A DNA stretch of 64,000 bases, taken from the NCBI GenBank assembly GCA_963402885.1, contig OY727093.1:9435501-9499500 (forward strand), given 5' to 3'. This DNA is from Antedon bifida (taxonomy: Eukaryota; Echinodermata; Crinoidea; Comatulida; Antedonidae). The notes beneath the pieces are model-generated. The model was given only the letters and a program-made list of their open reading frames with translations. It did no database searches and was not told where the DNA came from. Made by a program: the position numbers and the translations under genes. The number at the start of each line of letters is the position of its first letter. The stretch's first letter is position 1. Positions 25,301-51,655 of the stretch are shown here, piece by piece.

Positions 25301-25759
25301 GAGGTTTTGTGTTTTGCTTAATGTCGAAAGAGTTAAAAGGCACCTAATTTTTAAGGTGTACCACTTTTACTAAATTACGTCATTATTAAGTTTCACCTCA
25401 TCAGTTGGTCATGTGAATGGAAATTAGATGCGAGCGTTTAGCGCCCAACGCGCGTCTAAACTGCTGTGCGGTTACACTTATCTAAAGTTGTATAATAAAA
25501 TCACGTTTTGATTTAATTTTCAGCAAATATTGGTGGTAATCTTGGCTTGTTTACGGGTGCAAGTGCTCTGACTGCTTTTCAAGTTTTTGAATATTGCTTC
25601 GATGAGGGAGATTTCCAATACAGAAGATCGCAGAAAAACAAGAATAAAGTAGGAAATGCCGACGTAAGCAGATTAGCAGTTAGACCAGCAGAAGTTCCAA
25701 TGCGAATGGGCGATGTCCGCAGCATTATGGACTACGATACGCATGATACGCTGAGATGA
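13374..25759 (+). CDS. Acid-sensing-type DEG/ENaC cation channel, 8 coding exons
   Basis: Two-pass plasma-membrane channel subunit of the DEG/ENaC family, closest to ASICs, expected to form trimeric Na+-selective channels. Exons: 13374-13695, 16566-16732, 20242-20371, 22382-22572, 23022-23232, 24950-25112, 25207-25298 and 25524-25759. All junctions are GT-AG, and phases join to a 503-aa protein ending in TGA. Visible features in order: the gating His-Gly at residues 21-22; TM1 at about 36-60; YHHVTK at 63-68; the signature FPAITVCN at 79-86; CYTFN at 186-190; the Cys-rich extracellular domain (exon 5 has CRIECETKAVEKYCDC); LNFEVVEQ before TM2; and the selectivity filter GAS at 437-439 within GGNLGLFTGAS. 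The cytosolic tail is short and basic. The start ATG is followed by a normal-length N-terminus. ASIC identity rests on YHHVTK and the palm/TM2 sequence. Other deuterostome DEG/ENaC subtypes are not fully excluded. The seven introns carry many repeats, listed separately. Confidence 0.95.
14218..14318 (-). mobile_element. tRNA-derived SINE fragment
   Basis: On the minus strand the sequence reads GGAGCTGTAAGCACGGTGGT, then an A-box-like TGGTTAAAATGC, and 30-odd bases later a B-box-like GGGTTCAATCC. This is the internal Pol III promoter layout of tRNA-derived SINEs. It lacks a clean acceptor stem and anticodon arm, so I do not call a tRNA gene. Confidence 0.5.
15248..15380. mobile_element. MITE family 1, copy 2
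   Basis: Right terminus GATAGTGTAGACAGAGCTTA is intact. The left end starts inside the element at CAAACTAGTTTGACAAA. The interior carries two AAATATRGTAGTGATATG units and the palindromic GTGATGTGCCC/GGGCACATCAC blocks. Confidence 0.8.
15895..16255 (+). mobile_element. Non-LTR retrotransposon (LINE) 3' fragment
   Basis: Translation gives the C-terminal part of a non-LTR reverse transcriptase: YAAPLWHAGL, then QVEKIQKRVCKIVLGKEYI. After a one-base frame shift near 16000-16030 the frame continues through LEPLHTRRW and TKRFQTSPVPFMVEFLNKL to a stop, followed by a T-rich tail. This is the usual end of jockey/CR1-like ORF2. It is 5'-truncated and frame-broken, so it is inactive. Confidence 0.75.
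16773..16920. mobile_element. MITE family 2, copy 2
   Basis: Shares GAGTTGACCAATCAAAAGCG, AGCGACAGTTCG, GATCCATC and GGTTGGTCAAATA with the copy at 10476-10600. The outer part is itself an inverted repeat: AACGCAACGCAACC near the left end answers GCGCTTGCGTTGCGTT near the right end. No coding capacity. Confidence 0.72.
17286..17409. mobile_element. MITE family 1, copy 3
   Basis: Left end AAGCTATGTCTAAACTAT and right end GATAGTGTAGACAGAGCTTT are inverted copies. The interior has AATGTGATGTGCCCATGTAT and TTTTTTGTCAAATTAGTTT. The central part is shorter than in other copies. Confidence 0.82.
18132..18155. repeat. (ATTC)n microsatellite
   Basis: About six ATTC units in a row. Short and simple. 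Confidence 0.9.
18809..18934. mobile_element. MITE family 3, complete copy
   Basis: A 126-bp palindromic element. The ends GGTAAAATATAAGATTTGAC and GTCAAATCTTATATTTTACC are perfect inverted copies over at least 20 bp, and the homology extends inward to the CTCG blocks. There is no coding capacity. A half copy occurs at 35515-35553. Confidence 0.85.
19536..19616. repeat. 14-bp inverted repeat
   Basis: ACAGCGTCACATGT at 19536-19549 is perfectly inverted as ACATGTGACGCTGT at 19603-19616, separated by about 53 bp. It could be the relic of a small hairpin element. No function is evident. Confidence 0.7.
19735..20122. repeat. CpG-rich 22-24-bp minisatellite with 165-bp higher-order unit
   Basis: Tandem variants of CACGATTATTACACGCGTGT. 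A block of seven variants, including an odd unit CCCACGATGACCGTACTACA, recurs 165 bp later (for example TACATACGCG at 19811 and 19976). The repeated ACGCGT makes this the most CpG-dense stretch of the window. Two open frames cross it, but the change in unit length shows no codon constraint. Confidence 0.92.
20372..22381 (+). other. Intron 3 of the channel gene
   Basis: 2.0-kb intron with donor GTAAGT and acceptor TGTACAG. It is mostly AT-rich with a few CAT runs around 20520-20630, and no mobile element is recognised. The open frame that continues past exon 3 through the donor is intronic. Confidence 0.88.
22586..22634. repeat. (GACC)n / GATCGACC tandem repeat
   Basis: Tetranucleotide-based repeat (CGACC and CGATCGACC units) starting about 14 bp inside intron 4, just after the donor at 22573. 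A short CAAA run follows. Confidence 0.9.
22745..22943. mobile_element. MITE family 1, copy 4 (internally expanded)
   Basis: Carries GTGTGATGTGTCC on the left and GGGCACATCACATG plus TTTGATAATGTAGACAGACG on the right. The internal AAATATGGTAGTRATATGCC unit is present about five times instead of the usual one or two. The left terminal repeat is missing or eroded. Confidence 0.82.
23233..24949 (+). other. Intron 5 of the channel gene
   Basis: 1.7-kb intron with donor GTAAGT and acceptor TTTTAG. It contains the 14-bp satellite block at 23754-24206. The rest is AT-rich with no recognised content. Confidence 0.9.
23754..24206. repeat. 14-bp satellite, AACTCGGTAACCCG, ~32 copies
   Basis: About 32 head-to-tail copies of a 14-bp unit AACTCGGTAACCCG with very few differences. 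In the last units, and once in the middle, the G of CCCGAA is T, giving TAACCCTAACTCGG. The low divergence implies recent expansion. Confidence 0.97.
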
Positions 25760-28609
25760 CAACCAATAATGACTTCTATCTAACTAATATTATGCTTACG
25801 CCTGGTGTTTCTTAATAGCGATCTGTTCACACGTGTGGGTTAGATGTCGATACGTTTAGACAATTTCCGCATGGAAACGCGTGAGCATTGTTCTGAACGC
25901 GCGGCGCCTAATGGAAACAAGCATTTAAGTATTGATATTACTTATGTTTCTTTAAAATACCCATGTTCTGAACAGTTCCGAATCATTCAAAAACAAAAAA
26001 ACAGCCAAATGTATTTATGTAGCGTAACTTGCTAGCGTATACCTAGAGTTTCTATAGCAACTACGATTATAGCAAGAACAACTTATACTACCAGTCATTA
26101 GGCCCACTCCCGAAGAGTTATGCTGGCGTAACAATGAAGTCTTAACAATGACGCATTTTTATCAATGAATATATTGCAAACTAGATATTATATTATACTC
26201 ATATTATATTTCTATCGCTTGATTTCCCTTAGTTTAAATTATTCCTATAGGCGTAATCAATTTGTTGCGTGAATTGCCAAGCGTATCTAGACTTCCTATA
26301 GTAACTACGCATAGAGCAAAAACGACAAAAAATGTTTTAAAAAAAATAAAATTTAGGAAGCCGAATGACGAGTGTTTTGGATTTGTTACGATGACCATAT
26401 TTATATGTCTGAATGTAACGAAGGATTTCAACATTTACTAATTAATGGATTTTCAAAATGTATATAAATAATTATAAAGATTGCAGTGGAACACATTATC
26501 CAATATTAATTTAACTGTAATTGTAAACACAACCGTTACAAAATTGACAATATTTTGTTTGATCTCGCAGCTAGATAGGTTGCAAAATTATAAAGTAGAA
26601 TCAATTATTAAAAGTAATATGAGAAATTAATTTGAATAGAAGTACAATACAGCTTATTACCAAGCGTTAGTACTCAGAATCCTGATTATGCATATTTCGC
26701 AAACAATCTGATGTTATACGAGTATTATAGGCCTATAACCAGAAGCGTTGCAGCGTTAATCTATGCGTTATAGTTGTACGTCGTTATTACGTTAATTAAA
26801 CTAAAAGATTGCAGATATTTGACGAGTTAGGACATTATGTTTTTATATTGATATAATATATCTCATTAAATGTACGCACAAAAGCACGAAAAAACACGCA
26901 ACTTTTTAAATGAAATGTGACGCCGCCATTCTTACAGTTATAGTAATATATTACCTCAATTATACTATTCACTTTAGGGTGCATTGCATGTATGTATGTA
27001 TATTTTTTCCAGAACGGTTAGGTGATTTCAAACCTAATTTTCTTTCATAGAGTAGAAACATCTTTGGTTTAAATTAGCCTAAATTATAAATACTTTCGTG
27101 AAGGCCTTTATATAATCAGTGAGTCGAACTTATTTTTCTATTCTATAATGCAATCGTTGTGCGCGCGCATGTGCTTCCCAAAGCAAATTAGACGTCGAGC
27201 GTGTGCGAGGCACAGTTCTAAATGTAGGCTGCGCTTGTCACAAACAAGCCTAATTTGCTGAGTAGGTACTAAGGCTAATTTGACTTGATAAAAGTGCATG
27301 CATTTTTTTCTTCTTAGAATTAACAAATTGCTTCTACGTGTCCAAGTTATGTTACTTTTGCGGATTGTTGCGAATAAAAAAATATTTAATTTAAATGTCT
27401 GATAAATATGTTGTATTGTTTCATTTCTATCATTTAGTATTCCCATGGTTAAATAAGTTAATCTTAACTTATTTCTCCATGGCATTCGTCATTGACATAA
27501 TATACAGTAAATTACAGTTTGTGTATCTGTAAATTGCCGCGTCATGTATCTTTTTTATTTTATTTCTATACAGTAGACATCTATTATGAGTGAACATACT
27601 ATACGGCCAACAACCGTCACCTTGTTGGCTTCTCCAGTGTGAAGGTTTTAATTTAATACCTTACTGTATTCGGGTTTATACCAGTGTTTAATCTTTAACT
27701 GATATTTGTGTGATGTTGTATCAATATTGCAATATATAGGCCTATAAATAAAATATAAATCGCTCTTGTACCTTACTGTAAGTGTAAACAGCTCAGAAGT
27801 ACTGTAGTTGGCCTACTCGGTCATCAATAACATTAACATACAGTGTGTTTTGTTTTGTGTAATCGATTGTGGTGTTGCTAAGAGGCGACAATGCGGTGGA
27901 AACGGAAGTGCGTGAATATATTTCCTCAACAACGGAAACGCGTAGAGAACGCACAAAGCGTAATGCGCGTTTGCAAACATTGCTAACCACACGCGCTGTT
28001 ACATGGTGACCGTTGCCTATGAACTGTAAACAAATAAAAGCTCAAACGAATTCAGTTCAGCAACGAAATGACACAGGAATCAGAAACGTCGGTGAATTTT
28101 TGATTTTATTCCCTACAATATTGCACAAATATATTACTAAAATGCATCAAATATAAAATAAACATGACCATTTCAGGTAAGCCGTGCAAAAACGTATATA
28201 AAGTAACTATTAATGCATTAAAGGCCGTTTGTGTTCGTTCGCCAGAAGCAGGCTCAAGTCCATTAAAGTATTGAGACTGATGATACTGTAAAACTATCTT
28301 ATACATTACGTTTTTCCAGACTAATATCTATGTCGCCTATTCTTAAATGTACTGTTAATGTACGTAAACCATTGTACTACAGTATTCTACATGGAATATA
28401 GATTTTTAGGACATGATTTAAAACTACAAATATTAATGGCAACTAAATACAAATGTGGACAACTTTTGTAACATTGGAGCAGCCGTGAAGGGCTAGTTAT
28501 TTGCAGCTTCAATTAATTTTCAATTCCCTGAGATTGAGTTGAACTTGCTTTCACACTAAACATACTTATATAGACAAGTTGCATTACTATAATGAGAAAG
28601 GTAAGTAAT
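25760..28609. other. Intergenic between convergent channel and TTC23-like genes
   Basis: Region holding the 3' ends of two converging genes. It should include both 3' UTRs, but I cannot place their ends. A loosely repeated block (CTATAGCAACTACG near 26055 and CTATAGTAACTACG near 26297) suggests an old duplication. Open frames here show no domain. Confidence 0.4.
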
Positions 28610-28697
28610 ATAGTAAAATCCCACCTTTGGGACAAACCTATACAGGGAACGTTGCTATGGTTTGTTGGTCCTGAAGGTGTCCTGAGGTCCTACTGTA
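28610..28697. mobile_element. Short pogo/Tigger-like MITE
   Basis: Ends TAGTAAAATCCCACC and GAGGTCCTACTGTA are approximate inverted repeats flanked by TA. The middle (TTTGTTGGTCCTGAAGGT) matches the element at 61153-61331. It lies about 85 bp beyond the TTC23-like stop codon and so may be part of that 3' UTR. Confidence 0.55.
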
Positions 28698-28782
28698 ATT
28701 ATTTGTGGATAAGTTCAAATTCTAGCTTTCATTTTCTCCCAATTTGATCTACCATTGTCTGGAATGTCTCTTTATCATATCT

Positions 28783-31700
28783 TCAGTACTCTATTGGCTT
28801 GGTTGAAGCTGTGTTACTTCTTCCAACTGTCGCTGAAAACCTAGGCCTAGCTTTTAACCGAGCAGACTTACTTTTGTTCTCTTTTGCAGCAAGCAACGGT
28901 GATCTAAAAACACAATTTCAATGCAAAAATATATTTAAAAAAAATTATTTCAGCCTATGAATTCAATATGCTTTTAATTTTTGTATTCACATTTATGGTC
29001 GAAACCTGGATATATGATATTCCATAACTTGTCATTGTGTTAACTTAAATATCAATAAGAAAAATCAATTTAAAATTGCTTTAAATTGAAAACAGATACA
29101 AAAAGGTAATAATCGTAAAATATACAATAAAATGTCACCGCACACACAATAATTTTACACAGCAATTTATTATTATTAGTTTTAAGAATAAAATTATTTT
29201 TATATACTCACTGCAATAACATGTCAATTGTATTTTGTATTGCTTGTGTTTTACGATGCTGACTTCCATACAAGTTTGATTTGATTCCGTGGCACTGAAA
29301 ATAAACATTTTATTTTAATCAATAAAAACAATGAGTGAGCTTTTAACCTTTTTAAAATACAAAAATATAAACTTTTGTGGTATTTAATTAATCAATAGTT
29401 GATGACAAATAGTTTTTATTGAAAAGAAAGAGAGGAAATTATGCACAGAATATAAATAATTACCTTTTTAAAATATATTAATGCTTTATCAAGTTTTCCC
29501 TGAGCCATAAGAAGTGAAGCATACAACTTATAACTCTCACCAACCTCTTCACTGAGTTCACCATACACTGTGTTCTTAGCTGATATAATGCATTTTAACA
29601 AATCTATAGCTTCCTATATAAAGTGAATACAATTAGTTAGAAGAACATTGCATTTGTATAATGCTCTGGTCAAACTAGTGTGATGTGCTCAAATATGGTA
29701 GTGATATGCCCAAATATGGTAGTGATATGACATGACATTTTGTTGTTACATATAGTTTGATAGTGTAGACAGATCTTTAGATTTGATTTCTGTTTTTTAT
29801 AATTTATTATTGCTTCACAATCACAGTATTACTGCAGTATTGCCTTCGAGTTTATAGTTCTGCAGAATCTTAATTAACATTTGCATGTAACCGAGCCTGT
29901 AGCCAGGGGGTTCTTTGTCCCAAAAGGAGACATACAATGTAAGAAGCACTAATGGACCAAAGCTATTGAACATGTTTTAGGCCTAATCTAGTAGATTTGC
30001 CTGCTGGCTAGGTGGTAGGTAGGATTGGCCAAATTGACATGAGCTAGACCTATTTACTAGCACTTTTGCTGGTCTCTATTTGGAAGGCCATGGAAAAGGA
30101 TGGTTCTTTCATACCATACAAAACCCCCTAGCTATGGGCTTGGTAACTCACCTCTGTACGTTGTGTTCGTATGAGTAATTTGCAAAGCTCTTCTTGCACT
30201 TCAATTGACTTGGCATGATGTTCACCATGAACAACGCTATATGTACCAAGACTCTCTTCTAGGTAGCGTTCTGCAGCATCTATTAGAACAGAATATAGAA
30301 AAGTTAAGCTCTGTCTACACTATCAAAGTTTGACAAAAAAAATGTGATGTGCCCAAATATGGTAGTGATACGGCCAAACATGGTAGTGATATGACATCCT
30401 CATGTCCATATGGGAACATCACATTTTTTTGTCACATAAAGTTTGATATTGTAGACAAGGCTTTATACTCAGGAGTATAAATTGGTACCAGATATTGTCA
30501 ACTCTCTCACAACTGGTGGCCAATCTTTACTACTATTCATGTTGTTTGCAAAACCATGCTTACTTTCTGCCTCAGATGTGCCAGATTTGGTATATGCCAT
30601 CGCAAGCTGATAAGCTGTCTCTCCTGTCAACTCTTGTGGTCTTTTTGAACTTTGAAAAGATAAGCACATTAATTTAGTGAACTACAAATGTAAGCAATAG
30701 GTAAAACGTTGAAAGTATATTTTATTATAAAATTATGTGATGTATATTGTCCTTTAAATACAATATCCGTGTAAATACAAAACTGTGTGGCAGCCTTGTG
30801 TCAACAATTGATAAATTAAATGCTCTGAATGCCTTGATTCGATCCCAAATTTAGAGCACCTCACAAGTGAGTTGGCCTAAATGATAAATATAATTGCTGT
30901 GAATGCTATGTGTTCGATCCCGGAGTTGCCCAAATTTAGACCACCTCACAAGTGAGTTGGCCTAAGCCCAGTGAACTGTATTAAATATTTGACCTTATAT
31001 ATTTAACATGCAAAAATGCATTTTCTCTCAGGAGCTAAACGGAAGTGTAAATAGCGTCTATCATACCTTGAAGATGCAATAGAATGGGCCTGAAGGAAGT
31101 ATTCCACAGCTCTATCATGATCAGCTTTGTCCTTCTTGCTTTGTTCTAGTCTTCCCATATCCTGGTAAACTGCTACTAAATCACTACTTTCCTTGCCCGA
31201 GTCTCCCTTAATCAGCTTTATAGCTTTTTCATAGTATGTGAAACCAGCTGTATGTCTGCCTTGACTGGCACACAACCTGAAGAAAACAATTATAAAAATA
31301 TTATTATACATTATATACTGTACTGAAAGCACCCAAAATCATGGTCACTACTGTTTGTATTATATATTTATACTATTACTAGGTGACCTCTTCGGTTACA
31401 CAATGGTCTCCCAGAAGGCCTAGTTATGTATGATCAGTGGATGTGATGTACTAGTACACCGGGGTAACTCCCTACTTGAAAGATGTACTAGGTTCTTTAA
31501 AGTGCACATGAACCAGATGTGTACAATGGACCTACGGTTTATAGTCCTTATCTGAAAAGACTAAATAGTCCTTACCCGAGAACACTCAAAGTAATACATT
31601 AGAGGTACAACGAATAAATGCATTATATAGACTAACCTTGCCAAAGCTAATTTAACTTTGATATCCAAGTCGTCTTGGTTGTATAGTTTTCTCCTTTCTT

Positions 31701-33209
31701 CACAACTTCTCTCTGCCTTTGCTAAGTTTTGCTCACCTTGGGGGTATGTTTGGAATGTTAAGGAATCATATCAACTATGAGATTGAATCAAACCATGATC
31801 AAAGAGATTATGTGAATAAAACTACCAGGATGTAATTGTACGGGGAGCAATACTAAAGATATTATTATTTAATAATTGTTACCAATATTTGTCTGTCATT
31901 TTAACAGATGAATAGAAATTAAATATTACAAATGTAATTCACGCAAATCATATAGAAAATGTTTACCAAAGCAAAGGATATTTTTGTAGAATAGTGCAAG
32001 CCCTCCCTAAGGTATAGTATGTAGTAATTAAAGCCAACAAAAGCCCAGCTTTGTCCTCAGTACTAGTCGTTGAATGTGCTTCTTTTAGAAGAATAGTTTT
32101 AGCTAGGCTTGCATGATGCTCTGCCTGGGGAGCTAAACCTTTAAAAAACAAAAAACAGTGTTAGAATTAGTCAACATTCTATTGGAAACACAATATTAAT
32201 TCCTAACTTTATTGACATTATACCATTGCAAAGGGGTGTACTTTTGCTGATTAGTATGGCATGCTAAGGTGGACATAAATAAAGTACTGAGTTTGCACAT
32301 ACTACCCATTCATTGTTATCATCAAATGTGACTCATCTAAATTCTAAAACCTACTTCATGAAACTACATAACATAGCCACCAATGCTTAACTTATGAACA
32401 TACACCTTTAGATAGTATAGCCTTGCGTGTGCTCGCATCATCAACACTGCTGAGCCTTGATTACTTTAAATATTTAGTGTACTTTTACCTCTTAGTTCTA
32501 AGTAAGCCTGGCCTAGGTTAGCATAACTATGTGCTAATTGCCAGTGGCCATCTCCATACACCAGTCTTGCCAGCGCTGTACACCGAATCCATTCAGCCAT
32601 TGCTAAATCAACCTGCAAAATGACGAGTATATACATTGGCTTCATTAAAAACCTATCATTTATTTAATGACATAAAAGAAACAGGAGAGCTTGCAAAAAG
32701 ATGATAAAAACAAAAACATTGAATGGTAAATTATGGTGATAGAGATGTCATAGTGCAATGATCTGATATCAATGATATTGTTAAATAACAATGACAATGT
32801 TGATGATAATATCTGCAAAAATCAACATTTTCTCACATTAATAATGGAATGTATTGAAAAATATAATTACAAGTTTACCTTATTTTTGGCTGTGAATTTG
32901 TTGGCATACTTTTCGGCTATATGTAATCTGTCTTCTGGAGAACCTTGCTCATATCCTGTGTCAAGAGTTATGTCCGAACCGTAATCAGACGACACAGCAG
33001 AAGCATCGTCCGACCAAACACTACTGCTGAAACAAACAAAGAGTAAACTTAGCACATTCCAAAGATATTTATCTACGGTAAGTAAGAAGTTTGGTAAAAC
33101 AAAACATAATTTACCTAGCATCTTTTGGTGAATCTTCCTCTTCAGTGTGAATACTGCCATTTTTCTCATCACTACTGTCTTCACTTTCAAAACTGTCTGA
33201 GAATGACAT
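28783..33209 (-). CDS. TTC23: TTC23-family tetratricopeptide protein, 11 coding exons
   Basis: TPR scaffold protein. In vertebrates TTC23 has been tied to the EvC zone of primary cilia and Hedgehog signalling; the role here is inferred. Exons in transcript order: 33115-33209, 32879-33026, 32489-32612, 31982-32138, 31637-31747, 31067-31276, 30564-30649, 30152-30279, 29464-29613, 29212-29294 and 28783-28903. Phases join to 470 aa, close to vertebrate TTC23. The first 60 residues are acidic and Ser-rich. Family-like blocks follow: WIRCTALARLVYGDGHWQLA, YANLGQAYLELRG, LAKAERSCEE, AVEYFLQAHSIA, ETAYQLAMAYTKSG and ESYKLYASLLMAQGKLDKAL. The basic tail ends in KPIEY. All introns are GT-AG except the one between exons 4 and 5, which only works as an AT-AC intron. 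A 3' splice site at about 33252 suggests an upstream non-coding exon. TTC23L is the alternative name. Confidence 0.9.
29664..29779. mobile_element. MITE family 1, copy 5
   Basis: Lies inside the TTC23-like intron between exons 8 and 9. It has two AAATATGGTAGTGATATG units and the right end TTTGATAGTGTAGACAGATC. The left end is reduced to GCTCTGGTCAAACTAG, and the GGGCACATCAC half of the palindrome is lost. Confidence 0.8.
30305..30466. mobile_element. MITE family 1, copy 6 (near complete)
   Basis: Both ends present: AAGCTCTGTCTACACTATCA on the left and TTTGATATTGTAGACAAGGC on the right. The full interior, from AATGTGATGTGCCC through two ATGGTAGTGATA units to ACATCACATTTTTTTGTCAC, is kept. It sits in the intron between TTC23-like exons 7 and 8. 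Confidence 0.9.
30820..30965. repeat. Two-copy tandem repeat, intronic
   Basis: Two diverged copies (30820-30880 and 30896-30965) share TGCTSTGAATGCY, TTCGATCCC, CCAAATTTAGA and CACCTCACAAGTGAGTTGGC. The TTCGATCCC resembles a Pol III B box, so a SINE origin is possible but not shown. Confidence 0.6.
31385..31580. repeat. Possible dispersed repeat in TTC23-like intron
   Basis: A more GC-rich block with phrases such as CACCGGGGTAACTCCCTAC, TTTAAAGTGCACATGAACCA and GGTTTATAGTCCTTATCTGA. It looks like a dispersed element by composition and style, but I see only this copy in the window, so the call is tentative. Confidence 0.35.
31748..31981 (-). other. U12-type AT-AC intron of the TTC23-like gene
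   Basis: Minus-strand intron of 234 nt. The 5' end reads ATATCCTTTG, matching the minor-spliceosome donor consensus. TTCCTTAAC, the textbook U12 branch site, lies near the 3' end with its branch adenosine about 10 nt from a terminal AC. Using these sites joins ...LQK to YPQGEQNLAKAER in frame, at the same spacing as vertebrate TTC23. The only nearby GT donor (31966) paired with the AG next to exon 5 would put a stop codon in frame. Confidence 0.85.
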
Positions 33210-34271
33210 TCTTCCAAATTAATTATAATGAGTTCTGTTGATCTGTGTGAACTAAAGAGAATAGAAAAAAATACAACAAATTTAAAATGTGTTATTTGTA
33301 AAACTGTATTCAATAATTTGCTTTTTGCTACATAAAAACTACAGTGACTAATGAATATAATAACATTAAATAAAATCCTATTATGTAGGATAGGCCTGGG
33401 CACCCCAACTAGTAAATTATTATTTTTTTTTTTTTTAATTTAAAAAACATCCAACAATAAATTACAATCGGCTGGCATTTATACTTAATTGTATTTGCTA
33501 CGTAATACTGCATCCTCTACTCTACTACTAGGCCTAGTAGTACTACTACTACTACATACTCTACTAGCCATATGCCATGAAGTTTAATATAAAATAAAGT
33601 AGCCCATCATATACAGCAGTAGGAAAGTCGGTATTTATAGGCCTAAAATAGTATTTTATATACCATAGATATTAGATATACATCCGGGTCGGGCTGCTAT
33701 GCTAGCTAATTAGGCCTAGGCTATACTACTACTCTAGGCTTGCCGGGCCCTACCTCTCTCCTGATAGTAATATAGAGAGAAGAGCTGGAGGCTAGCTAGC
33801 TAGCAAGGCCTAGAATAATGGAGATTTGATTATAGCAATTTAAGTAGGTATTCTAGCTATGTTTTGTCTATGTTTTAATTCACAGAATTAATTATGATTC
33901 AGTCATTTTAAACTACCACATTTTACCTTTCTGGGTTTATTTTTACACACGATTATTATAAATGTTTATTAATGAAATTCTTTCTCAACACACAAACTCG
34001 ACTCTTTCCTCCGCGATTTCATATGTTTATGTTGTCATGAAAACGTTTCCAGAAAATGTATTAAATTGATTTGAATTTACAATCAATAATTAAATATATA
34101 TAATTATGATTAACAATAGTGCTTTTAATTTGTAGTATTATATAATTCAATAAAATATATTTGGTAATCAAAAAATACTTATTACCTAGTTTGTACGCTA
34201 ACAATTTAATTTTTAACATTTTATTTAACATAATATTTCTGGCAATTCGAATATACTAATTTGTTTACATA
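33210..34271. other. TTC23-like 5' flank
   Basis: Non-coding. A minus-strand acceptor TTCTCTTTAG ending at about 33252 lies just upstream of the start codon, so the first non-coding exon and promoter are probably further right. CTA/TAG-rich low-complexity DNA lies at 33515-33555 and 33705-33810. Confidence 0.4.
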
Positions 34272-34345
34272 GGCCGTGTTCCAAAAATTAATAAAAATTA
34301 ACCGATAATTAACCGGTAATTTTGTTATGGCTGCGGAAACACGGC
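34272..34345. repeat. Short hairpin element, GGCCGTGTT...AAACACGGCC
   Basis: A 74-bp segment with ends GGCCGTGTTCC and GGAAACACGGCC as inverted repeats. A small internal palindrome (ACCGATAATTAACCGGTAAT) is present. It looks like a very short MITE. No coding content. Confidence 0.6.
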
Positions 34346-34691
34346 CATATTATACTGTATAATACGTCACAACTGAAAAATAATTGGTTTTAATTTTGTT
34401 GTTCACTATTTAATTTTAATGGCACACACTGTAGTCACTTTGACAAAAAATCGGATAAAAAAAAAATATTTATCTGAAAAAACTGTAATCTAAAGCAAAG
34501 AAATATTCAAATTGATTGGAAGTCACAGTGGTTTTTGGTTGAATTTATTTTGTCTTTTTATAAGTGAAAATAAAGTTATTTTTTCTACGGACGTGATTAA
34601 CTTTTTCAAAGACTTCATTTTTCATGTTTTTTGGGGGACAATACATCTTTTTTTTTTTTATGAGGGGAGAAGAGCAATATAACCTAAATTT

Positions 34692-34720
34692 AGGAGGTGG
34701 TGGGGGAGGGGGAGGAGGGC
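34692..34720 (+). repeat. G-rich run, possible quadruplex
   Basis: Purine-only stretch with runs GG, GG, GGGGG, GGGGG, GG and GGG within 29 bp, on the plus strand between the divergent genes. Quadruplex formation is possible by composition only. Confidence 0.5.

Positions 34721-51655
<16,935 letters not shown>

Noticed and set aside
31963..32151. TTC23-like exon 4 ending at the GT at 31966
   Set aside because: Joining this donor to the AG before exon 5 gives an in-frame stop. The AT-AC reading gives the family-like sequence.
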